Shown: in pieces, positions 51,431-60,022 of the stretch | Layout of the letters: each line of letters begins with the position of its first letter | Numbering within the stretch: position 1 is the first letter of the stretch | Source of the DNA: an uncultured Clostridia bacterium | GTDB lineage: Bacteria; Bacillota; Clostridia; Christensenellales; CAG-138 | Length of the DNA: 64,000 nt | Direction of reading: 5' to 3' | NCBI GenBank assembly: GCA_947168565.1 | Contig: CAMVMM010000003.1 | Coordinates: 1-64,000 of the forward strand | The notes under the pieces: generated by a model | The model's database searches: none | What the model saw: the letters and a program-made list of their open reading frames with translations, nothing else | What the model was told of the DNA's origin: nothing | Translations under genes and position numbers: made by a program

Positions 51431-53319
51431 AAGCTGCCCTCCGCGCGCGCCGAGTGCATGCCGCAGTGCGTGGCGCATTTTTGCCCGAAGCAGCCGTTGC
51501 ATTTCTCGCGGCAGTCAGGGGTAACTATGCCCTCGAACGCTCTTTCATGCTCTTTTTTAAGGTAATCAAGCGTCACAAGCGCGTCCATGTGCTGCCATGC
51601 AAGCGGCTCGTCCGTGGAGATGCGTCGGTTTGCAAACATATCCACGCTCAAGCCCCGCTCGGCAAAGCTTTCGTCCCATGCTTCCTTTTTGAAATGCTCA
51701 TCCCAGGAATCGAACCTCGCGCCGCGCCTGTACGCGCCTATCATAACCTCCGCAAGGCGGCGGTCTCCGCGCGCAAAGCACGCCTCAAGCCGGCTCGTTT
51801 CGGAAAAATGGCAGTTGAATTCCACGCCGCGAATGCCTTTCAGCGCCTGCCGCAGCAGCGCCTGCCGCCTCAAAACCTCGTCCACGTCTATCTGCGGCTC
51901 CCATTGGAAGGGGGTGAAGGGCTTCGGCACGAAGGTGGAGGCGGAAACGGTGCATCTGAGCCCCTTGCCGCGCTTATCCTTGGGCATGGAGTAGAATTCG
52001 CGGCTCACCTTGCGCGCAAGCTCCGCTATTCCAAGCACGTCCTCATCCGTTTCGCCGGGCAGACCTATCATGAAATAGAGCTTAACGCCCTGCCAGCCCG
52101 CCTCGAATGCGTCCTTAACTGTGCGAAGCAGGTCGTCCTCATTCACGCCCTTGTTTATAATATCCCTCATGCGCTGCGTGCCCGCCTCGGGCGCGAAGGT
52201 GAGGCCCGTTTTGCGAACGCCCTGCATCTTTTCAAGGTCGTCCTTCAAAAAGGAATCTATGCGCAGGGAGGGGAAGGAAACGGAGATGCGGTTTTTAGTG
52301 TATCTGTCCAGCACGGCGGGCACCATCTCGTGTATCTCGGAATAATCGCCGCTTGAGAGCGAAAAAAGGGAAACCTCGTCGTGTCCGGTGCGCTTTAGCT
52401 GTTCGTCCGCATATTCTATCAGCGTGCTCATCCTTCTTTCGCGTATCGGGCGGTAGATGAAGCCCGCCTGGCAGAAGCGGCAGCCGCGCGTGCAGCCGCG
52501 AAACAGCTCCAGCGCGATGCGGTCGTGAACTATGCTCATGTACGGCACAATAAGATCGCCGGTGAACTCCGCCCGGTCAAGATCGCGCACAATGCGCCGC
52601 TCGATGCAGTCGGGCGCCGCTTCCTCGGTTTTGATAAGCCTTGCGAACTGCCCGTTTTCGTATTCGGCGCGGTAAAAGGCAGGCACGTAAACTCCGGGTA
52701 TGGCGCAAAGGTCGAGCAGCAGCTCGCGCTTTTTCGCGCCGCGCCTTCTGCCCTCGGCGTAGGCGTCCATGAATTCGTTCACCAGCTCCTCTCCGTCGCC
52801 AAAGAAAAACACGTCCACTATTTCGGCTATCGGCTCGGAATTGCACACGCAGGGGCCGCCCGCCACGATCAGCGGCGCGTCCTCTCCCCGCTCGCATGAG
52901 CGCAGGGGAATGCCCGAAAGCTCAAGCATTGTCAGAATATTTGTGTAGCACATCTCGTATAGAAGCGAGAAGGCGATCACGTGAAATTCATCAAGCGGGC
53001 GCTTCGTTTCAAGGGAAAACAGCTTTTCGCCGCTCTCCCTCAAAAGCGCCTCCATATCCACCCACGGCGCATAGCAGCGCTCGGCGTAGGTGTCCTCTCG
53101 GTTGTTCAGCACGTTGTATATGATGCGCGAGCCGAGATGGCTCATGCCTATTTCGTAGGTATCGGGGAAGCAGAGCGCGAAGCGGAAAAGCCCTTCGCCC
53201 TGCTTAACGCGCATATTCAGTTCGCCGCCCATATAGCGGGTCGGCTTTTCCACCCTGCTTATAAGCGCGTTTATGCGCTCAAGCCTTTCCTCGGCGGTGG
53301 TTGAAGCGGAAAAGTTCAA
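51427..53319 (-). CDS. TIGR03960-family B12-binding-like radical SAM protein
   Basis: About 630 residues. N-terminal cobalamin-binding-like domain (~50-190), then the radical SAM core with the [4Fe-4S] motif CTRGCRFC (about residue 290) followed by QAGFIYRPIRER, and a C-terminal Cys-rich tail (CREKCNGCFGQKCATHCG) that may hold another cluster. Substrate unknown. I prefer TTG 53319 as start because AAAGGA is eight bases before it; the open frame reaches 53349. First gene of a three-gene operon with TIGR03936 and rng. Confidence 0.92.
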   Translation of the reverse strand: MNFSASTTAEERLERINALISRVEKPTRYMGGELNMRVKQGEGLFRFALCFPDTYEIGMSHLGSRIIYNVLNNREDTYAERCYAPWVDMEALLRESGEKLFSLETKRPLDEFHVIAFSLLYEMCYTNILTMLELSGIPLRSCERGEDAPLIVAGGPCVCNSEPIAEIVDVFFFGDGEELVNEFMDAYAEGRRRGAKKRELLLDLCAIPGVYVPAFYRAEYENGQFARLIKTEEAAPDCIERRIVRDLDRAEFTGDLIVPYMSIVHDRIALELFRGCTRGCRFCQAGFIYRPIRERRMSTLIEYADEQLKRTGHDEVSLFSLSSGDYSEIHEMVPAVLDRYTKNRISVSFPSLRIDSFLKDDLEKMQGVRKTGLTFAPEAGTQRMRDIINKGVNEDDLLRTVKDAFEAGWQGVKLYFMIGLPGETDEDVLGIAELARKVSREFYSMPKDKRGKGLRCTVSASTFVPKPFTPFQWEPQIDVDEVLRRQALLRQALKGIRGVEFNCHFSETSRLEACFARGDRRLAEVMIGAYRRGARFDSWDEHFKKEAWDESFAERGLSVDMFANRRISTDEPLAWQHMDALVTLDYLKKEHERAFEGIVTPDCREKCNGCFGQKCATHCGMHSARAEGSL

Positions 53320-53362
53320 AGCAAAACTTCCTTTCAAAAGGGAATACAATTATCCAATGTCC

Positions 53363-53391
53363 ATTATAACCCGCTTTGCGCCGTTTGGCAA
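53363..53391 (-). promoter_or_regulatory. Sigma-A promoter of the radical SAM-rng operon
   Basis: Minus strand TTGCCA (53391-53386), 17-base spacer, TATAAT (53368-53363), about 45 bases before the start codon. Confidence 0.75.
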
Positions 53392-53445
53392 GGCTTAAAC
53401 GGCAAAAAGCGGCCCTCCTTCCGTGCGGATCCGCTTGCGGCGGGC

Positions 53446-53474
53446 TTGACAAAGACAAAACGGCGGGATATAAT
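53446..53474 (+). promoter_or_regulatory. Consensus sigma-A promoter for the MATE gene
   Basis: Perfect TTGACA (53446-53451), 17-base spacer, perfect TATAAT (53469-53474). Leader of about 70 bases, without a riboswitch I recognise. Confidence 0.88.
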
Positions 53475-53548
53475 GTACGGCACTGCCCAAGCTGCGGGGT
53501 TTAGCGGCGAAGGGCGGAATATTCCGGCGAAGTCAAACGGTAAACGCT

Positions 53549-54880
53549 ATGAAAATACAGCTTTCCGATCATTTTACATATAAAAAGCTGCTCAAGTTCA
53601 CCCTGCCCTCGATAGTGATGATGATCTTCACTTCGATATACAGCGTGGTGGACGGGCTTTTTGTGTCCAACCTGTTGGGAACCACCTCGTTTGCGGCGCT
53701 GAATCTTATATTTCCCTTTATAATGATGATTGGCGCGATAGGCTTTATGATAGGCGCCGGCGGCACGGCGCTGGTGTCCAAAAAGCTGGGCGAGGGCGAT
53801 GAGCATACCGCGCGGCGCTATTTCACCATGATGGTGATATACACCTTCGTGATAGGCGTGATCGTCAGCGCGGCGGCGTTCGCGCTGATGCGCCCCGCCG
53901 CGATCCTTATCGGCGCAACGCCGGAAATGCTCGACGAATGCGTTATCTACGGGCGCGTGCTCGCCGTGTTCAACACGGCACTGATGATCCAGGTGCTTTT
54001 CCACAGCTTCTGCGTTGCGGCGGAGCGCTCGCATATTGGGCTCATCGCCACCGTTGCGGCGGGAATAATGAATATGGTGCTGGATTTTCTGTTCATCGCC
54101 GTTTTCAAATGGGGCATCGCCGGAGCGGCGGCTGCAACGGGCGTGAGCCAGCTTGCAGGCGCGGTGATCCCGCTCGTTTATTTCACTAAAAAGGGGCGCT
54201 CGCGCCTCTGGTTTGTGAAAACGAAGCTTGAGCTCAAGCCCCTTTTCAAGGCGTGTGCAAACGGCGTTTCGGAATTTTTGGGCAATATCGCAAGCTCGCT
54301 CTCGGGCATGGCATATAATCTTCAGCTTCTGCGCTTTGCAGGGGAGAACGGCGTGGCGGCATACGGCGTTTTGATGTATGTAAACTTCATATTCCTTGCG
54401 ATTTTCATAGGCTATTCCGTGGGCAGCGCGCCCGTCGTCGGGTATCATTTCGGCGCGGAAAACAGTTCGGAGCTGAAAAATATCCTTAAAAAGAGCCTGC
54501 TGCTGATAGGCGCGGCGGGAATAGTGATGACGGCCTCGGCGCTCCTGCTGGCGCGGCCGCTTGCCTCGATCTTCGTTGGCTATGACGATGCGCTGCTGGC
54601 GCTCACCGTGCGCGCATTCCTGCTTTTCGCCGCCTCGTTCCTCTTCGCGGGGTTCAATCTGTTTATCTCGTCCTTCTTCACCGCGCTGAACAACGGGCTT
54701 GTGTCGGGCGCAGTGTCGTTTTTAAGAACGCTCGTGTTTCAGATAATCGCGGTCACGGTGCTGCCCATGCTTTTCGGCACGGACGGCATCTGGCTTGCGG
54801 GCGTGGCTGCGGAGATCGCCTCGCTTGCCGCCTGCGCCGCGTTCCTTATAGGAAACAGGAAAAAATACGGCTATATGTGA
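53549..54880 (+). CDS. MATE-family efflux transporter
   Basis: 443 residues with twelve hydrophobic segments. Family marks are the N-terminal FTLPSIVMMIFTSIYSVVDG, the FGAGGTALVSKKLGEG-like motif (GAGGTALVSKKLGEGDEHTA) and the matching second-half sequence VGSAPVVGYHFGAENSSEL. It exports cationic compounds or drugs using Na+ or H+. No clear ribosome site precedes the ATG; the start is set by homology and by the promoter position. Confidence 0.94.
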   Translation: MKIQLSDHFTYKKLLKFTLPSIVMMIFTSIYSVVDGLFVSNLLGTTSFAALNLIFPFIMMIGAIGFMIGAGGTALVSKKLGEGDEHTARRYFTMMVIYTFVIGVIVSAAAFALMRPAAILIGATPEMLDECVIYGRVLAVFNTALMIQVLFHSFCVAAERSHIGLIATVAAGIMNMVLDFLFIAVFKWGIAGAAAATGVSQLAGAVIPLVYFTKKGRSRLWFVKTKLELKPLFKACANGVSEFLGNIASSLSGMAYNLQLLRFAGENGVAAYGVLMYVNFIFLAIFIGYSVGSAPVVGYHFGAENSSELKNILKKSLLLIGAAGIVMTASALLLARPLASIFVGYDDALLALTVRAFLLFAASFLFAGFNLFISSFFTALNNGLVSGAVSFLRTLVFQIIAVTVLPMLFGTDGIWLAGVAAEIASLAACAAFLIGNRKKYGYM

Positions 54881-55009
54881 TAAGATTTCAGTATAAAAAA
54901 GCGATAAACAGCATAGCCGGCATAAATCAGCGGCTCCGGAGCTCGATCCGGGGCCGCTTCATTCTCTAAAAACATATTATTAAGCCTTGATATTCCGGGC
55001 TTGAGGCAT

Positions 55010-55121
55010 AAAACTGCAAGCTGCAAATTCCAAATTGCAAATTGTAAACTGTAAACTGCAATTTGCTGATTGCTCACTGCTCACTGCTAATTGCAAATTG
55101 CTATTTGCTATTTGCTATTTG
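55010..55121. repeat. Heptanucleotide repeat array 2
   Basis: Sixteen consecutive 7-base units on the minus strand: CAAATAG x3, CAATTTG, CAATTAG, CAGTGAG x2, CAATCAG, CAAATTG, CAGTTTA x2, CAATTTG x2, GAATTTG, CAGCTTG, CAGTTTT. The TAG of the first unit is the stop codon of rseP. Same family as the array at 43929-43998. Confidence 0.93.
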
Positions 55122-56197
55122 CCAAGCAGTCCCATTATATCGCTTGCCGTGACCACGATCATAAGTCCAAACAGCAGCAAAAGCCCGATGCCGTTCACCA
55201 CGGCCTCCACCTTGCGGTTCAGCGGGCGGCCGATTATCGCCTCGATTATAAGGAAAAGCAGCCTGCCGCCGTCCAGAGCGGGGAAGGGGATGAGATTGAA
55301 AATGCCAAGGCTGAGCGAAAGGATAACGGCAACGTACGCAATGTTTATCGTGTCCTCCTGCGCCACGTCCACCATTATGCCCACGGTGCCCACAACGCCG
55401 GAAACGTCCCCCCGCTTTATGCCGTTTTTAAACATGCTTCCAATGCCCTCGGCGGTCGCCTTCACGATGTTCACAAGGTATTTGCCCGCGCCGGTGAACG
55501 CCTCGCCGAGCGAAAGATGCTCGTATCTTTCGATAACGGTGCCCATCTGAACCCCAAGCACGGTTTTTTGATAGCCAACGTTGAATGCGCCGGTCACATC
55601 GAGGGTCTGCTCCTCGCCGTCGCGCCGCACGGTAACGGTAAATTCGTCCCCGGCCGCGCCGATGCGCTTGACGAAGGCATCCAGCGTGCTTTCGCCCTCG
55701 GCGGGGATCGGCTTTTCACCGTTTATCGCCACGAGCACGTCGCCCGCCTTGATGCCGGCACGCTCCGCCGCGCTGTTGCGCGTAACCTCGGAAACGTAGG
55801 CGATATTGCCGCCCGTCTGCGGATCCACCGCCGGAACGGGCATGGGCGTTGCCGCGTGAAGCACGAAGGCGATGATGAACGCGGTCAGAATATTCATAAA
55901 GGGGCCGGCTAAAATCACTATGAAGCGCTTCCAAACGGGGTTGGAGTTGAAGCGGCGCGGATCGTCCTGCGCGTCCTCATCCTCGCCGTCAAACTGGCAG
56001 GCGCCGCCGAAGGGGATGGCGCGGAGCGCGTATTCCGTTTCGCCTTTTTTGAATTTGAAAAGCGCCGGCCCGAAGCCGAGCGAGAAGCCCAGAATGCGGA
56101 AGCCGAGCAGCTTGCCCGCCGTGTAATGCCCAAGCTCGTGGATGAATATCAGAAATTCAAGCACGAGTATGGCAACAATTATGTATAAAAAAGTCAT
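55115..56197 (-). CDS. rseP: Site-2 intramembrane metalloprotease RseP
   Basis: 360 residues. Zinc motif HELGHY in the first membrane helix, one PDZ domain in the middle (about 125-215: ERAGIKAGDVLVAINGEKP), and NLIPFPALDGGRL in the C-terminal helix pair, which supplies the third zinc ligand. It cuts membrane-bound anti-sigma factors and leftover signal peptides. GAGGTGAT precedes the ATG. Last gene of the uppS-cdsA-dxr-rseP run. Its stop codon is part of the first heptanucleotide repeat. Confidence 0.96.
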   Translation of the reverse strand: MTFLYIIVAILVLEFLIFIHELGHYTAGKLLGFRILGFSLGFGPALFKFKKGETEYALRAIPFGGACQFDGEDEDAQDDPRRFNSNPVWKRFIVILAGPFMNILTAFIIAFVLHAATPMPVPAVDPQTGGNIAYVSEVTRNSAAERAGIKAGDVLVAINGEKPIPAEGESTLDAFVKRIGAAGDEFTVTVRRDGEEQTLDVTGAFNVGYQKTVLGVQMGTVIERYEHLSLGEAFTGAGKYLVNIVKATAEGIGSMFKNGIKRGDVSGVVGTVGIMVDVAQEDTINIAYVAVILSLSLGIFNLIPFPALDGGRLLFLIIEAIIGRPLNRKVEAVVNGIGLLLLFGLMIVVTASDIMGLLGK

Positions 56198-56218
56198 GCG
56201 ATCACCTCGATCAATATT

Positions 56219-57364
56219 CTATCGGCTGGGGCGGTACTCCGCTGCAAGCGCGCGCGCCTCGCGGTCAAGCTCAAGTATGCCGTCCAGAGTGTCGATATTT
56301 CCTTTTGAAATATGCTGCATTGTGTATTCAACGCAGCGAGCTATCTCCGTAAAGCGCAGCTCGCCGCCGATAAAGCGCTCCACAGCCGCCTCGTTGCCGG
56401 AATTATAGGCTATCGGCAGGCTGCGCCCCTCACGAAACGCCTCGTAAGCAAGCTCTATCGCGGGAAAGCGCGCGGTATCGGGCTCAAAAAAGGTCAGCCC
56501 CGAAAGCAGCGCGGGGGAAACTCCGCCAAGCTGGGAGCAAAGCCGAGCCGGGTAGGTGAGCGCGTACTGTATCGCAAGGCGCATATCGGGCTTTGCAAGC
56601 TGGGCGATCACCGAGCCGTCGTTATATTCCACCATTGAATGCACTATGGATTGGGGGTGGATGAAGATGCGGATCTCATCGGGGCCGAAGTCAAACAGCC
56701 AGCCCGCCTCCATCAGCTCCAGCCCCTTGTTGAAAAGGGAGGAGGAATCTATGGTTATCTTTTTGCCCATGCTCCAGGTGGGGTGGTGAAGCGCCATATC
56801 GGGGGTAACGCCCTGGAGCTGCTCCGCCGTAAAATCACGAAACATCCCGCCCGAAGCGGTCAGAATAAGGCTTTTAACGTCCTCCCGCCGTCCGGCCGCA
56901 AGGCATTGGAAAAGGGCGCTCTGCTCGCTGTCCACGGGCAGGATGGCGCCGCCGTGCCTTTCAAGAGCTGCGTTCACCATTTCATGCGCGCAAACTATGC
57001 TCTCTTTATTTGCAAGGGCAACCGTTTTCCCCGCGCGAAGCGCACTGAGCAGCGGAAAAAGCCCCGCAAAGCCGCTCACGCCGTTCACAACGGTGTGGAT
57101 ATCCGAAAGCGCGCAGAGCGAATCCACCTCTTTGCCGGAAACTATTTTGCTCTTTGGCAGGCGCCCTTTAAGCTCCTTTGCCGCCGCCTCGTCGTAAATG
57201 CCGATGTATTCGGGCGAAAACTCGGCGGCCTGCTTTTCCACAAGGTCGATATTTCGATTTGCGGCGATCACCTTAACGGTGAATTCATCCCGATGAAACG
57301 CGGCAACCGAAAGCGCCTGCGTGCCTATGGAGCCTGTGGAGCCGAAAACGGCGATATTTTTCAT
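56219..57364 (-). CDS. dxr: 1-deoxy-D-xylulose-5-phosphate reductoisomerase
   Basis: 381 residues, normal length. NADPH-binding GSTGSIGTQAL at the start, then ANKESIVCA, LPVDSEQSALFQ (metal-binding Asp-Ser-Glu), LTASGGMFRDF and HPTWSMGKKITIDSSSLFNKG. Second step of the MEP isoprenoid pathway. Fits between cdsA and rseP as in most Bacillota. Confidence 0.97.
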   Translation of the reverse strand: MKNIAVFGSTGSIGTQALSVAAFHRDEFTVKVIAANRNIDLVEKQAAEFSPEYIGIYDEAAAKELKGRLPKSKIVSGKEVDSLCALSDIHTVVNGVSGFAGLFPLLSALRAGKTVALANKESIVCAHEMVNAALERHGGAILPVDSEQSALFQCLAAGRREDVKSLILTASGGMFRDFTAEQLQGVTPDMALHHPTWSMGKKITIDSSSLFNKGLELMEAGWLFDFGPDEIRIFIHPQSIVHSMVEYNDGSVIAQLAKPDMRLAIQYALTYPARLCSQLGGVSPALLSGLTFFEPDTARFPAIELAYEAFREGRSLPIAYNSGNEAAVERFIGGELRFTEIARCVEYTMQHISKGNIDTLDGILELDREARALAAEYRPSR

Positions 57365-57377
57365 GGTAAAACCCCGC

Positions 57378-58214
57378 TTATATCAGCGAAAGCAATCTGA
57401 ACGCTATATACACAAACGGCACGGCGAAAAGCGCGCTGTCCAGCCTGTCGAGTATGCCGCCGTGACCCGGAAAGATGCTGCCGAAATCCTTTATTTCCGC
57501 CCAGCGCTTGAAGGTGGAGGCGAAAAGATCGCCTATCTGACCTATCATGCCGCCTGTGAAGCAGATGAGAATATGCGTCAGGATGGGAATATCAAGCCCC
57601 CAAAGCTTCTGCATAAAATAGCTTATCACGCCGCCGAGCGCACCGCCGATAAGACCCGCAACCGCCCCCTCAACGCTCTTTTTGGGGCTGATGGCGGGGC
57701 AGAGCCTGTGCTTGCCGAGCATGGAGCCGACAAGGTACGCGGTATTGTCCGCCATGGCAACGCCCGCAAAAACCATCACAAGCGCTATGCGCGAGCTGTC
57801 GCTCCTTCCAAAGCCGACAAGCCCGAAGAACGCGAAGAGCGCAAGCGGGTAAACGAGCGTAACTATGCCTGCGGCAAGGTCGTGATTGGTGCGCTTTTTG
57901 TTCAGCGCGCGCTCAAGGGCGAGCAAAAAGAATGCCGCGAAGAACGCCGCCGTGAGAAAAAGCGCGGTGTTTTGGGGCTTATCGGAGCCGGACACAAAAT
58001 ACATCAGCAAAAACATGCCGCCGCCGAGCGCAAGCTGGGGCAGAATGAACGGCCTCATATCCACCCGCTTGAACACGTTTTGCATTTCAAGCACGGCGAT
58101 CACGGAGAATACGCCGAGCACTATCGCCTGAAGAAGCCCGCCACGCCACAGCACAAGGCCGAGCAGGGCAAGCAGCGCCACCGCCACAACGGTGCGCAGC
58201 GGAAGATCCTTCAT
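57378..58214 (-). CDS. cdsA: Phosphatidate cytidylyltransferase
   Basis: 278 residues with about eight hydrophobic segments. The CDP-alcohol signature GKHRLCPAISPKKSVEG and the DNTAYLVGSM motif before it are intact. It makes CDP-diacylglycerol from phosphatidate and CTP. ATG 58214 follows GGGGGAAACT; the TTG at 58226 would sit on that ribosome site. Confidence 0.95.
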   Translation of the reverse strand: MKDLPLRTVVAVALLALLGLVLWRGGLLQAIVLGVFSVIAVLEMQNVFKRVDMRPFILPQLALGGGMFLLMYFVSGSDKPQNTALFLTAAFFAAFFLLALERALNKKRTNHDLAAGIVTLVYPLALFAFFGLVGFGRSDSSRIALVMVFAGVAMADNTAYLVGSMLGKHRLCPAISPKKSVEGAVAGLIGGALGGVISYFMQKLWGLDIPILTHILICFTGGMIGQIGDLFASTFKRWAEIKDFGSIFPGHGGILDRLDSALFAVPFVYIAFRLLSLI

Positions 58215-58339
58215 AGTTTCCCCCAAATATTATAATTAAACCTGTGGCGGCTCAACAGCTGAACCGCCCGAATGATCATATACTATGCTGCATCTAAAGC
58301 ATTGAGAGCGGGGATCAAGGCTTTGGACGCAGAACGGCA

Positions 58340-59089
58340 TTAAAGCACCTTGCCGAATTTGCGCGTGCGATGCGCGTATTCAACAAGGCATTTTGCGTAT
58401 TCCTCCGGCGTGAAATCGGGAAAAAGCACGCTTGTGAACACAAATTCGGCATACGCCGCCTGCCAAAGCAGAAAGTTTGAAAGCCGCTGCTCGCCCGCCG
58501 TGCGGATTATAAGATCCAATTCGGGAAGCCCCGCCGTGTAAAGCCTTGAATCGATTATGCTTTCGCTCAAGTCGGCGCTCTTCACGCCATCGTCGATGAG
58601 CGAGCTCACCGCGTGAACGATCTCGGCGCGGCTGCCGTAGTTCAGGGCTATATTGAAGCAAAGCCCGCTGTTGCCGCTCGTGCGCCGAACGGCGGAATCG
58701 AGCAGATCGTGCAGCTTGCCGGAAAAAGCGGAGGCGTCGCCTATTATGCGGATGCGAACGCCGTTTGCGTCCAATTCGTCTATCTCTTTATAGAAGTATT
58801 CCTCAAGCAGGGAAAACAGCGCGTCCACCTCGGCGCGCGGCCTGCTCCAGTTTTCGGTTGAAAAGGCGTACACGGTGAGCGCCTCTATGCCGGCGGAGTG
58901 CGAAAAGCGAACTATTTCGCGCAGCGCCTCCATGCCGGCGCGATGCCCGGCGCTTCTCGGCAGAATGCGCTTTTTGGCCCAGCGCCCGTTGCCGTCCATG
59001 ATCACGCCCACATGGCGGGGGAGCGCGCCCTTCTCAAGTGAAAAAGCCCGAAGCTCCGCCTCTGTAAATTCAGGATAAAGCTTTGCCAT
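58340..59089 (-). CDS. uppS: Isoprenyl (undecaprenyl) diphosphate synthase
   Basis: 249 residues. The catalytic start VGVIMDGNGRWAKKR, then GHRAGMEALREIV, AFSTENWSRP and the C-terminal RTAGEQRLSNFLLWQAAYAE are typical of cis-prenyltransferases. It makes the lipid carrier for cell-wall synthesis. ATG 59089 lacks a clear ribosome site; the upstream frame to 59131 overlaps the end of the PASTA gene, so translation may be coupled. A 125-base gap separates it from cdsA. Confidence 0.95.
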   Translation of the reverse strand: MAKLYPEFTEAELRAFSLEKGALPRHVGVIMDGNGRWAKKRILPRSAGHRAGMEALREIVRFSHSAGIEALTVYAFSTENWSRPRAEVDALFSLLEEYFYKEIDELDANGVRIRIIGDASAFSGKLHDLLDSAVRRTSGNSGLCFNIALNYGSRAEIVHAVSSLIDDGVKSADLSESIIDSRLYTAGLPELDLIIRTAGEQRLSNFLLWQAAYAEFVFTSVLFPDFTPEEYAKCLVEYAHRTRKFGKVL

Positions 59090-59117
59090 AATAAAATATA
59101 GTAAAAAACAGCAAAAT

Positions 59118-59339
59118 TTATTCGCCCTCACTCGGGTAAACGCAGGTGCGAAACGCGGAATAAACGAGCGTTACAACGGGCTTTTCACCCCCCGAAGGCT
59201 CGCTTTGGCGTATCACGCGCAGCGAATCGGGCTCCTTAACGCCCTTGATGGAGCGCGCCTCGATGGCCTCCACAAGGAAGCCCTCGCCCTCAAGCCTTGC
59301 AACCGCCTCGTCAAGCGGCAGTCCAAGCACGCTTATCAA
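59118..59339 (-). CDS. Small stand-alone PASTA-like protein
   Basis: 73 residues that look like one PASTA repeat: GLPLDEAVARLEGEGFLVEA, then RVIRQSEPSGGEKPVVTLVYS. PASTA domains bind muropeptides in Ser/Thr kinases and penicillin-binding proteins, but here there is no signal peptide or membrane helix. The TTG start overlaps the frr stop (TTGA), and the sequence stays in frame up to the uppS leader, so coupling to frr translation is likely. I do not know a function. Confidence 0.65.
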   Translation of the reverse strand: MISVLGLPLDEAVARLEGEGFLVEAIEARSIKGVKEPDSLRVIRQSEPSGGEKPVVTLVYSAFRTCVYPSEGE

Positions 59340-59887
59340 ACCGAAAGCAGCTCCTTTTCCTTCTCGGCGGCGATGCGGTCTATCTCCTTGATGGCGTTGT
59401 CCGTCGCCTTCTGCACCTGCTCCTCCATGCGCTTCTGGTCGTCCTCGGTGATGGTGCCGCCCTTGCAGTCCTTCTTGATGGTTTCATTCGCATCGCGGCG
59501 GATGGAGCGGATGGCGACCTTGGATTCCTCCGCCTTTTTGCGCACTATCTTCACAAGCTCCTTGCGCCTTTCCTCGGTAAGCTCGGGGAACACAAGGCGG
59601 ATCAGCTTGCCGTCGTTGCTGGGGTTGATGCCCAGATCGGATTTCTGGATCGCCTTTTCAACAGCGGGGATCATGGATGCGTCCCAAAGGGAGATGATGA
59701 GCTGCCTGGGCTCGGGGGAGCTGATGGTGCCCACCTGGTTCACGGGCGTGGCGGTGCCGTAGTAATCCACCATGATGCGGTCAAGCAGCTTGGGGTTCGC
59801 GCGGCCGGCGCGAAGGGTGCCCAGCTCGCCGTTCAACACGGAGATGGTTTTATTCATTTTGTCCTGTGCAAGTTCAATGGTGTCCAT
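59336..59887 (-). CDS. frr: Ribosome recycling factor
   Basis: 183 residues, normal length. Start DTIELAQDKMNKTISVLNGE, then LRAGRANPKLLDRIMVDYYG, LPELTEERRKELVK-type (VFPELTEERRKELVKIVRKK) and the C-terminal IKEIDRIAAEKEKELLSV. It releases ribosomes after termination together with EF-G. AGGAGG precedes the ATG and it has its own promoter, which separates it from pyrH. Confidence 0.98.
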   Translation of the reverse strand: MDTIELAQDKMNKTISVLNGELGTLRAGRANPKLLDRIMVDYYGTATPVNQVGTISSPEPRQLIISLWDASMIPAVEKAIQKSDLGINPSNDGKLIRLVFPELTEERRKELVKIVRKKAEESKVAIRSIRRDANETIKKDCKGGTITEDDQKRMEEQVQKATDNAIKEIDRIAAEKEKELLSV

Positions 59888-59921
59888 GGTTTTCCTCCTA
59901 TGGTGAAGATTTAACTAATTC

Positions 59922-59950
59922 ATTCTAATGTAAGAGCGCGGTTTTGTCAA
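59922..59950 (-). promoter_or_regulatory. Sigma-A promoter for frr
   Basis: Minus strand TTGACA (59950-59945), 17-base spacer, TAGAAT (59927-59922), about 35 bases before the frr start. Confidence 0.75.
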
Positions 59951-60022
59951 TATCAAACCGCCCTGCCAACATCTTTCCGGCAATATAACGGATACAGCGC
60001 CCCTTCGGTTGAGTCCGATCCG

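Noticed and set aside
53475-53548. Riboswitch (e.g. guanidine type) before the MATE transporter
   Set aside because: The leader is only ~70 bases and I could not find the conserved core of a known class.
43929-55121. Short-period arrays as CRISPR
   Set aside because: Units of 7-11 bases without 25-40-base spacers, and no cas genes in the window.
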